Assembly: GCF_037893015.1 (NCBI RefSeq)
Contig: NC_133661.1
Span: forward strand, 221,985,193 to 222,049,192
Origin: Macrotis lagotis
Lineage: Eukaryota; Chordata; Mammalia; Peramelemorphia; Peramelidae
Direction of reading: 5' to 3'
DNA length: 64,000 nucleotides
In this document: positions 35,301-47,200 of the stretch, piece after piece
How the letters are laid out: every line of letters begins with the position of its first letter
Numbering within the stretch: the stretch's first letter is position 1
Translations under genes and position numbers: made by a program
The notes under the pieces: generated by a model
What the model was told of the DNA's origin: nothing
Database searches by the model: none
What the model saw: the letters and a program-made list of their open reading frames with translations, nothing else

Positions 35301-38205
35301 ATCTTCAGATTGAGTATTTTGATCCTTCTTGGGATCATAGGCAAAGTACTTCTCAATGGTGCTCCTCATTTTTCTCTGCTTACTCATTTCTCCAGCCTGT
35401 GCCTGGTTTTGGGGTGCTTCCTGAGCTTTTGAGTATTATTGGGACACCCCCCACACACAAGGATCTCAGTGTGTGAGGCTCTGTCTTCCCTCCTGGTCTG
35501 TGAATGACCACAAGCACACCCCTCTGCCACGAGGCTGAGGTGGGGGGGGGTCCTACTGTTCTATGGGGTGCCTAGACTGTGATCAGGATCTGAGTGTGGT
35601 CAGAGCCCTAGAGTTCTGTTCCAGGGACAGAGGACAGACCTCAGCAGTCTCTCTCCACTCCCCTCCCTAGGCTCAGCACTCATGCTCTGGAGGCTCCTGT
35701 TTATCAGCTCCTGCTTCTGGTTCCTGGATCTGGGCTGCCATAGCCACTCTGCTTGCTGAGTGCCCTGAGGGCTGGGCTTCATGTGCTAGCTCTGGCAGAG
35801 GTCCCCCTGCTGATTCCCCAAATTGTGCCCAGTGCTCCCCGAGTATAGGTCAGGAAACTGCCCCTGCTGCCATCGGCTCCCAGAACCCTGGGGCTGCCTC
35901 TGGGAGGCTGAAGTTCCTTCGCTCTGGTGGGCTACCCCTCCAACTCCATGGAGCGGAGCCTTTCTGTTCTTTTCCAGGTTACCTTGGGCTGGAGAACTGC
36001 CTCACTGGATCCCTCTGTGGATTCTGTCTCTCAAAAATTTAGTTAGGGTCCTTAGTTTATAAGTTTTGAGAGAGAGCACCTAAGAGATGATCCTCTCCTG
36101 TAGCCATCTTGGCTCCATCCATTCCTAAAACTAATCTGTTTAAAACCAAATATAATTAATATGGGAAAATTCTTTTTTTAAGCAATATGCCTTCTTACCT
36201 TTGATCTTTTAGTTGAGCTAGTTCTTCTCCAATGAGTCTTGGTCTATGCATTTGTTGTACCCGAATCATCTGCAGAAGTTGGTCAGCTTCACAGTCTGGT
36301 AGGTCACCCTTAACAACAAATATTGAATAACCTGAAGAGAAAAAATATAAGAACTAATGTAGATAACTAAAATGAAACACTTTAGAATAAGAGTTATAAC
36401 CTGAATAAGAAAGTCATAAATTTTAACATAGATATCTGAATATAAAATATTGTTTTACTACATTTCTCTTACAGAATAACATGAATAAATCGAATCTGTG
36501 GGTAGTGGAGAAAGTTAGGGCAATTCCATTTTATCTGTAGTTACTCTGACTTGCTCTAACTCTGTCTAAATTGCACCCCCACAACCTGTCTATGATCTTC
36601 CTTACCACTGAAACAACAAGAATAGTCTTATCTATTAGGACAGGATTATAAGAGATAGTTAACCTAAAGAAGACCCTTTTCTGTTACTAACCCCTAATTA
36701 CTAGCACTCCCCATCCCCCTCATTCCTACTCTGTAAACCCATTAACAATAGCCCTGTCTAACTCTGAGGTATCCCATACTCAAATTCACCTCTTGCCTAA
36801 ATTGAAATCTTTTTTTTCCTTCAAGCAATCTCTGCCTAGATGGGGGCTCCCTTGCTGATGAACTCAATAAATCCTTATTGATTTCTACATTTGTGATCCT
36901 GGGTTTTGGTTAAGGGTTTGGGGTTTTGGTTCTGGTTCTGGTAATTGATTTGTTGTGGCACCAACAATTTTACCCACAGACCAAAACATCTGAAATCCAT
37001 AAAATTTGGGAAATACTAAATTGAAAAATCCTTAACTTTTCCTTACCTTCCTGTTGTAACTGAGCCAAGAAAAGTGCAAGGTAAGTATCTGATATTAATT
37101 CTGGACCCGTCAGGAGAGAGTTTAGGTTAAACCACTGAAGAAAAAAAAATTATCGAGAATACCTAATATCAATATGCAATATAGATTTTAACAATACTGT
37201 ATTTGTAAAGAACATGAAATAGTAATTAATAAATTTCTAAATTCCTAAAATTATTTCAAATGGAGACCTCAAAAAATTTAAGAAAGCTATGATTAAAAGG
37301 AGACTAAAAGAAATCATGCCTCTGTATTACTTTTATCATTTTTTAAAAGCATTGGGACTAATAAAATTTACCCATTACAATTTGATAGAAAACAGTTCAA
37401 TTTATACTTAGTTCTTAAGAATCTGAACTGATACTTCTATTATTTAAAGGTACAAACAAAACAAAATCACAACAACCTAGGCACCTTGACAAAAATGATA
37501 GAAATAGTAAATTTGCTTGAAATTTAACAATGATCATTTAAGTATGACTTTTAGTCTCCAACAATATGAGGTCAATGAATCATTAAGACATAAAAATTTC
37601 CACATGCCACTGCCCATGAACGACTACCTCTACGGATTATATCTTAGCCTCTAAAAGCATTATTATCTTCAGGTGAGGAATACTATAGGTGGAAAGAAGA
37701 GTTGAGCAGGAAAGGAGTATCAATTTTAAATAAATATAGGAGCGAGTAGGGCATAGAATTATAGTTTGTCAGAGTGGGAAGACCCCTTAAGAGATCATTC
37801 TAATCTCCCTTATTTTGAACATTACATTTCAGGTAATGCTTCCTGGGACTGCATTAGATTTTTTCTTTTGTCTAGAATGTCACAGTGTTGACTTAATACC
37901 AAACTTGCAATCTAACTAAATCTACTTTTTTTTCCCCCACATGAACTCTGAAAGAGTTGTGTAGTAGAAACTAGCCCTAGTTTCCTCATTTTTAAAACAA
38001 ATGGGATGGGAATGTAAAATCTCTAATATTCCTTCAAACTTTAAATCTAGGATTCTATGTTCCTTTAGGCTTTAAGGTTTGCAGTATTTTATTCAAATAT
38101 TGTTTGATCCTCATTTCTGGATGAAGAAACAGACCAAGAAAAGTGAATTGGCTTCCCAGGGTCAAAGACTTAAGTATCTGATATGTATATGTATATGTGT
38201 GTGTG

Positions 38206-38248
<43 letters not shown>

Positions 38249-41200
38249 TTTAATCTGCATGACACAGTACCATAAGAAAAATGTCAGGACTGCTAAAGCT
38301 TATAAGAGGAAAAAAAAAGTTTTTGCTTATTTTGACTACGCTGGGGGAAAAAAAATCAAAGAAGAAACAGGAATATTACTCAGGATGAATGAGATAATAT
38401 TAAATGATAGGAAGGAGGCAGAAATACTCAACTCAGAGTCTTTGCTTTGTTTTGTCAAGCTAAAATAATCTTTGGATAGGAAAGACAGAAGAAAAACAGA
38501 CAACAATTAGTTGAGAGTCAAGAAAGTAGTAAGAAAGCACTTAATCATTTTAAGACATATGATTCAGAAGAACTGCCTCCAAAGGAATGGAAAGAACTGA
38601 GAAGTGGCAGTTGTGTGACTCCTGAACCATTTTCAGAGATCTCTGAACAATAATGGAGAAGTAGCCATACTGGAAAAGGACAAACACTGTTTTGCTTTTC
38701 AAAAAAATAAAATATGTAAATTATAGGGATATGAGTTTGACTAATTTGGAATAGTTCTAGAAGTAGCTTTAAAGAGATAGTGAGCATTGAAAAGAGAAAG
38801 CAGTTGTCACAAGAATCAGTAAAGTTTCAGCAAGTACAGGTCCAGTCTGATTAACCATATATAATAGGACAGGATAGTGAATCAGCGAGAGACTAAATAT
38901 AATCTATCCAGATTATTTTTTGTGGATGGGAATACAGACTTATATGTATTTCTTATAAGAAGAATCTAAAATTTTCATTCTTTCCTTATTTTCCCTCTTC
39001 CCTTCTGTATTTTTCTCCTCCTGTATAGTTGTTCTCCTGACCTTTCATATATTTAGATGCTCATATATTTATGCCATTTCATAAAGCTTCTCTGGCCCAA
39101 ATTAGAAGATCACAGAATGGGAAAGTTAGAAAGTGAAGAGCTCTCAAAGGTCAGTGAATCTAATACCCTTATTCCACTAAAGGAGAAAAGAGGTTCTGTA
39201 GAAGTTAAGTGCTTTGTCCATGTGGTTCACATAGGTAGTTATGTGGCAGAACTGGAATTCCAACCTAAGAGTTGATTCCAAATTCAGCACTCTTTCACAG
39301 GAAATGGAAAGTATCTAGAACTTTATGAATTACCCTGATTTAATGAAAAGAGAAAGCTTGAAAGTCAAGAGAATTGAGTTGAAATTCTGTTTCCATTATT
39401 TACTACCATTGTGACCTTAAAAATTTTAAGGTTACCTCTTCTAGAGGGGTCCTAATTTTCTTCACCAGCCAAATGAGAGGGTGAAGCTAGATTATTTTAA
39501 GGTCTTTTCTAGCTCTAATTATTTGAATCCACATTAAAAGTAAAAAAGTCAAGGACCAGAGGTAGGAAATAACTTTTCCCCAGATCAGACTATTAATTAG
39601 ATGTCTGCCTAGTGTTTTGGGAAGGCATTTGGCAAAAATTTTTAATGTGATCATTGAAGAAAAGATGAAGAAATATGTTCTAGATAAATGTATGGTGATG
39701 TAGATCTAGAACTGGCTGTATGATCAGATAAAAAAATTAGTCATTGATAATTTGTCAACTTGAAAGAAGGTATCCAATAAAGTGCCTTTTTATGCTACTT
39801 AACATAAAAGCAGAGATGGTACACTTACGAAATATGCAGGTGAAAAAGAATTAGTCAACATTCTGGAAGGCAGAATCAAAAAAGATCTTTTTTTTTCTTC
39901 AAAAAAGATCTTAATAGGCTTTAATGTTGAGTCAAAAGTTAAGAAAATGAAATTGAGTACAGACAAGTAATAAGTCCTATTAAGTGAGATCAAAACTAAT
40001 TTCACAAGTATAAGATGGGAAAAGTATGGCTAGATAATAATCCACCAGAAAGAGCAGGGGGATTTTGAAGAGGTATGAGTTCATTGTGAGTCAATAGTGT
40101 GGAAAAGGAAGTAAAAAAACTAATGTGATCTGTAAATCTCTTATTCCTATATCAACTCCACTCTTGCTTGTTCCTTTTAATTTCTCCAGCTGGAGAGTCA
40201 CTAGGATGCTAAGAATTATCCATGTGATCTGGGATTACTGGTAAATGAATTTTCCAAGATCAAGTAGCAAGTTTTTCATGAACCTTTTCCAGATATTCCT
40301 AGCAAAGCAACCTTAAAATAATTCTGCTACAAAGGTGAATGGATTGAGCAATGATGAATCTTTTGTTCTTACCCACCTCCCCCCCCAGTGATTTTATAAA
40401 AATATTTGGACATTTTACTTGTGTTTACTTATTCAAAAAGGCTTAGATATTTTACTGAAATCTCAAGGGTTATATCAAAAAGGAACTTAAGTTAATTGTG
40501 TATGTGTTAAAAATGAGTTACAGCATTTCACCTAATATTAATTTCTCTTGTAAATTCTACACTATTCGTTCAACTAAGGTTAAGCAAGTATTGGTCTACT
40601 AATGTACTTCAAGTTTATCTCCATAACTCAAGCTAGCTGATTCTACAATCCATCCAAAAAATAAGTGATCACAAAATAATTACATTACTAATGCAACCAT
40701 ATGTCTAGATCTGCTTCAAACTGATACCATTGAATACAAAAATAAACATATTGTCACTAATGGAACTATTCTCTAAATTCTAAATGGAATTTAAAATATG
40801 GACATGGAGTAAGGGAAAGAAAAGGAATCACCTGCTTTCCTAATTTTCGAACTGTAAACCAATGTTCCTTATAGTTGCATATAAATGATCTTTCATTTCT
40901 AGAAAAATAAAAAACAATACATAAGGTCAAGTGATTGAGCTTACATCAATTTGTTTGTCTACTGTGACTACTGACTATCTCAAAATTACCATATTTTTGT
41001 AAAACTGTGACAATCTTATACTGTCCAGGTTTTTGTGGTTAATAATAATTTTTTAAAAGTTTTACAAACTTTAGTGGTATATATGCAGAAAAGTGAGTGA
41101 TGTCATGCTAATGTATGGCATCACATACCATTCAAGAATAAGCACTGTGCTGCCACAGACACTGAGATGTCATGAAGGCTCAGAGGATATATGTTCACAT

Positions 41201-44200
41201 AAATCCCAAAAAGATGAAAAAGGAAAGGCTGAGGGAACAAAACAAGGTAACATCATAATAAAAGAGTTTAATGCATATTTCTTTTAAAAATTAAGACACA
41301 CTTTGAAAAGTTATTATTATTATTTTTTTGCATCTTTTGTGTGTGTAAAAATGAAAGCAGGGTGCTAAAAAGAAAGTCTTACATAGGATCGATCCCGAGC
41401 CTCTGATACTCTGGGCTGTTGAAGAGGATTAGCTCTAAACCCCAAACTTTCAAGGCATTGCTTATAACCTGTTAAAAAATAGCAACTTTTCATGAGATAA
41501 GCCATTCAACTCCAAATTTAAGCAATGCTGCCACTTTAGTTTCTATGAACAATTACAAATATTTTTTTTCTTGCAAAGCTATTATTTTTGTTTGAATTGC
41601 TATTAGCTGGAAACCTTAGGATGGCAACAGTCAAAACCCAACCTTCACAAATCTACATACAGCACACAACAAACAGAGCACTGAAAAAAGAATTGAATAT
41701 GAAAACTAGCTTTCTTGCTGAAAAGTTCCCATAGTACCACACAACCCCTAGATAAAACACAGCCTCAAATATTCAGATGCATATGCTATCACAGTCTATT
41801 CTTGGAACTAGTCTACAGCATTAATCTAAATTTACAAGTTTGGAATATGGCTGCTGTTGGGGCTGCTTTAGAAAATTAACATGAAGCTCACTACCAGAGT
41901 TAGTGAGGATATAATTAATTGTCTCTCAAAGAAGGTTCTACTCTAGGGATAATAAACTGCAGGTCTTATGCATTTCAAACTTATATGATCATGGGTTTAA
42001 GTTTTATAGGAAAAAAAAATCAAACCTCTTGACGCTGATTATGTAAAGCTGTTTGGAAGAAGAGGGAGTTAAATCTGAATAGTTACCCTCCACCCCACCA
42101 AGCTAGTTAACAAAGTAGCAAGTGAGCCAAGCAGTGGCATAGGAAAAAAAAGGGGGGGACACAATGTAGCAGGCAAACTTGAATTAGCATCAAGAGCAGT
42201 GCAGCACAATTAGGAACAGAGGAATTGCCATACCGGATCAGACCATTGATCCATCTAGTCCCGTATCCTGCCTCCAGCAGTAGCCATTACCTACAACAGT
42301 AGCACAATTAAGCAGTGGTAGGAAATGCAATTGAATGATGAGGCCAGGGAGGTGCACAAAGGGAGAATATGAAGACAGATATAGGCAGAAATTAGTCCCT
42401 CAAAGGAACTGACAGATCAACTTTGTACGCACCACATAAAGGACCCTGTGAGAAACAAAAGAAAAAAACTCATACAAAATAGACAGCATCCCACAAACAC
42501 ATGTACACACATACACCCACACACACCCACACACCCATACAAACCTACCCATCCCAAGGACCCTGGAAAGAGCCATAAGTAAAGAAAAGCAAAAGCCACA
42601 GAGCATCACCAAGGGATCACATTTTTACAGATTTAAAGACAAATAGTAGCGATAATGCTGATTTTTTTGCAGTGACTGGCAAAAATTAACCCAAGAGGTA
42701 ATAAGTTTGAAACATTTTGGTTTGTTAGTAGAACCATTATTAAAAGTTAGTTGAAAAAAGAAATAACTACTTTAAAAAGCCTTGAAAAATGCTGAAATTC
42801 TGAAAAATGAGGTGAGAATTAATGCAACTTCCTTTAAGTACCACTGACTAATCCTATAGTCAATCTGGTGAAATTTTAGAAATATTCATAAGACTGTGAT
42901 GATTAAAAAAGCAATGTCCTGAAAAGCACTATATAATACTAATCATACTTACTTGAATAGAGAAGAAACCACTGTCATCCATGTTTCCTGAAGGTTGCTG
43001 TTCAATTTTGTCAGGCGAGAGGATAAAAAAAAAGAAACTATCATTAGGATATATAATTAAAAATCACCAGTTCACAATTTCAGCTAATAGTTAAAATTTA
43101 CAGGTCAAATTCCTAATAATTAAATCATCCTTGCAAAATATCAGTTACTTAACAAATCAATCATTAAATGTAATATTTCTTGGAAAATAGACAATTTTTA
43201 AAAATATATTCAAATTACACTTCAAAGGGAAAGAGCACAAATGATCTAGACTCAACATTAGTACCTGTAAAAATGTTCGATAGTCTTCACTAGTGATTCC
43301 TCCCTCTGCCATCCTCATCCTCTCTTCTTCATCCAGCTGATGAGCAATAGAGGATAATTCCACAGGACTAAAATATTCCCCTTGCAATAGATTATTCAGG
43401 CAATGTTGAGCACAGAGTGAGCCTTCTTGCTGTAATTCAAAAGAATATATTTAGTTAGCATTTGCTGAAATATCTTTGTGTAACAGTTTTCTTTGAAAAA
43501 TAATCTGGCAGTTCTGTCTTTGATACATTGAAACACAACCTCTTTAGCTTTGAAACAAGAATGGCTCAGATGATACACTTAAACTCATTTGTTTATATTT
43601 AGGGTACAATTTAACAGTTAATAAAGCAATCGCTGTCTAATCAACCATTTAGCTACAAAGTAAAAAAAATTTAAATGTCAGGAAATAAACAATATAGGAT
43701 TATCTAATATAGCACATCTTATTTTTTGAGTATTCTATTACTGTCTTTACAACAACCCTATGACTATAATAGTGTTTAGTTTTTCTTACTTTCAGGGCCC
43801 AGAAAATTGAACAAATATGCATTAACATCATTTGAGAGATTACACTGGCTGTAAATTTTAGGCATTCTAATTATTTTGTTTTGTCAAATACAATGCTCTT
43901 TTCTTATTTCATCACCCAACATATCCCTTTATACACCAATTTTTAACTGTCAAAGAACTGATAATGCAGAGAAAAAATCTGGTTTGTCAAGAAAAGTGGA
44001 ATGGAATGTTGAAGTTCCTTTAAGAGGAGTTTATCAACTAACTTAAAGAGTTAGGAAGATCTGAAGTTGAATCTTGCCTCAGGCACGAACAAATTGTATG
44101 ATCCTGGACAAGACACTTAATCTTTTTGAGTTTGTTTCCTCATCTATAAAATAATAGAGTTATTAGTTCACCATCCTCTAAGTTATCTAAAAGAGTTCTA

Positions 44201-47200
44201 GGAGACCTAAAGTTGTGACCTTAAGTTCCCTGCTTTATCAAATTCATAAGAACACACATTATTGCTGTGAATCAGGGTACATTATGGAGATATGGGCAGG
44301 TGGGATAAATCAGATTGAATAGAAGATAACCAATAGGATTTGAGTCCCACCCTAGTTTAACATCATTTAAGGATGGTTTCCAGGCCCATATTGATGTCAA
44401 ATTCAGACAAATAAAGACAAGAATGAAGAGCTATCACAGACTAGAAATCATTTAATCCAACAAATTAGTTATATAGACAAATTGAGGGTCCAAACAGCTG
44501 TAAAAACAGTCTAAAAATTCAAGTTTCTTTGTTCTCCATCTAGAACCACTTGTTCTTCTTTCCTAGAGCTATACTCACTGAAATGAGAAGCTTCTTAGAG
44601 TTTGGACTCCACTATAGGAATCTGGTTGAAAATAAGATCATAAATCTAGATGGGAAGGGTTCTCAAAGGCCATCTGATTTCCATAAATTTGAGGTGGTTT
44701 CTTAATTTTCACCAGCTCCATTTGGCAGCATATGCATGGGCACATAAAACACAAATGCTAAGAGTAACACTGGCAGGAGTTTTGGTACAGTCTGAAGGTT
44801 TATAAGTCAAGGGAGCAAGAGATTTGAGAGCAGAGATTTCAACTGATTAACCAAAAATGGTTGATGTACAGAAGGGAAGAGAATGTAGTCAGTGATGATT
44901 TGGAAAAGAACTGATGGGAAGAAGGACCAGAGAACACAGCAAGGACTAAGAACTGGATTAGGAGTCATTAAGGAATAGGGTAAAATTAAAAATGACCCCC
45001 AAAAATCATGATGCTATCAATTCAGGAATGAGTTCAGGCAGAGGTGGCAGACTCAACTTTGTGGCAAGCTGCTGCTACTCAGACAAGCAGACATTACTGA
45101 GAAGTGGTAACAGCTTATGGAAGAAAGTAGAGGGAAAAAACCCCACAAGGAGAGATAAGAATTTAAAAAGAAAAGTTTAGTATAAAAAGCAGCACTGACC
45201 TACAAGTCTCAGCTATTATAGCTTTGTATAACTGATTTTTGTTTTAAAAGGCAAGGAAACATGAATTCCATTTTAAAGTCATATTCAAAATTAGACAGAT
45301 AACCACTCAGTTAATTTGAAAACTCATTCTAAAGTTTCCAAATAAATGAGGTTATGAAGATTATCCTGTGACATAAACCAAAAAGGAATATGAAGTCCTG
45401 AGTAAAGTTAATATACTATTATTTGGCAATGAAGATAAGATTATTCAAAACACCTATTCCTATTAGTCTTTGAAGTTAACAGTTTTCTCCTAGTTTTCCC
45501 CAGGCATGTTTTATTAGAGCTAAATTCCACATCTCTATGCTACCCGTCTCTTGTCTACTTCTTTATTTATCCAAGATTTATTTATGCCTTTGAATAGAAA
45601 GCATTAAGAGCCAAATAATATAGGAGTTCGAAAGAACCTTACCAATCACCTGGTTTAATTCTCATATCACAGATGAACAAACTGAGGTTCAGAGAGATAA
45701 AAATGATTTAAATCTACATAGATAGTATGATGATGATGATGATGATCTTAGTTCTCAAAGAAGACCAAGACATTAGGGAGGTGATACCATGACAGACATG
45801 TGAATTTGATTTGAATGAGGGGATACTGTGCTAAGTCACCAGTCTCACTTTCTCCTTCAGAGCCAGCTGGGTCCAGTGGCCAGATATGAACCTGGATAAC
45901 TTGAAGTCAGACTTGGATGGAAACATAGACAATAAAAGCAGTAAAATGGGAATCCAAATTCAAGGATTGATTAAATTTTGTGTAGAGGCAGTATTTAATA
46001 GGACTGAGGAACTGAAGGGCTATGAACTGGACTATAGGCTGGAAAGAGCTTTAGAAATCTGGAATGATTTTTGGATGAAGATAATGCTGAAACAAGAAGT
46101 TCAACAATCAATAAAGAAGTACAATAAAAAAGCAAAACGATGGACAGAACATGTAAGTGATTACATACTTCTAAGATATGCCTTACACAGTTTTTGTTCT
46201 CAGAACATAGATTGGTTTACGATAGGTAAAGAATAATGACGAGATAATGAGGTAAAACATTTTTCTGATATCATTCATACACATATAACTTTTTAGTGAC
46301 ATTTTATGTATCCTCTATTATTCTCACCTTCTTCTCACTTGTCTTATTTCTCCCTGTCTACAAAGAAGCTCATGTCTCCCTCATTTTCAAAAAAAATTTT
46401 ACTTGATACCTCTATCCCTTGCTAAATTATCATCCCATATCTCTTGTCCCTTTTGTGGCTAAACTCCTTAAGAAAGCCTACAAGGAACACAGGCACTTCC
46501 TTTGCTATTACTGTCAACTCTCTACAGTCCGGCTTTCAATTTCATCTCTCAATCAAAACTTTCCTCTTCAGTTAGAAATGATTCCTAAACTAACAAATCT
46601 AATGACTTTTCTTATCCTTTTGTAGCCTCCCCCACACCACTAATCATTCTCTTCTTTCTCAAATTTACTTATTCAACTCTAACCTTTCTCCTGACTTGAA
46701 GTCTTTCATCTTCTATTGAATGGTTTCAACCTGGAAGTTCATTAGACATCCAGGATCAAAATCTAGTTGTCTTCCTCAAATCTTCACTCTCACACATGAT
46801 GTAAATTCTGTTGCCACTTTTGTTAGCTGCACTTCTCAAACAAATGTTCCTTTCTCTCTTCTAACACAGCCAACACACTGGTACAGACCCTAGTCACCTC
46901 AAACCTGGATTCAAGTTCTGATTCTGACAATACTAGTGACTGGAGAATTTATTCAATCTCTTGGTGTCCCAGGCAATGTTTTAAGACCATAAATAGTAGA
47001 CCAAGAAACCATCTTTATTGATGGAGGAAGTTTTCTACACAATGAAATTACAGGTTCCCTCCCAAAATATAAATGGGCAATTTCATGAAGTGGCATAAAT
47101 GATTTTTTAAAGGATTTTAAAATTAAATACCCAAAAATACATATAAAACCTTAAACTCATGTATTGCAATGGCGTTGGACTTAATTAGAAATAATCTCTG

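Larger units (their letters stand above)
32249..36198 (-). other. ATXN3: ATXN3 intron 7, filled by L1-type insertions
   Basis: 4 kb. Nearly all of it is transposon: an L1 ORF2 fragment on the plus strand (32375-33640), a SINE inside it (32824-32990), and a HAL1-like element on the minus strand (33765-36127). Confidence 0.85.
37135..40831 (-). other. ATXN3: ATXN3 intron 5
   Basis: 3.7 kb. Contains MIR-type pieces (37740-37850, 39085-39310, 39340-39530), a TA/CA tract at 38181-38250, and otherwise unassigned AT-rich DNA. Confidence 0.8.

Noticed and set aside
35064-35387. Coiled-coil protein MSKQRKMRSTIEK... as a possible host gene
   Set aside because: It sits in a retroelement bounded by target duplications and is followed in order by an L1 ORF1 RNA-binding region; it is the L1/HAL1 ORF1 N-terminus.
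36497-36978. A provirus around the LTR
   Set aside because: No internal retroviral sequence or second LTR in the surrounding introns; exons 6 and 7 lie within 70-170 bp on either side.
45886-46236. 116-codon open frame (MNLDNLKSDLDGN...)
   Set aside because: Begins in a SINE tail and has no recognised domain. Intronic, with no splice or conservation argument for coding.
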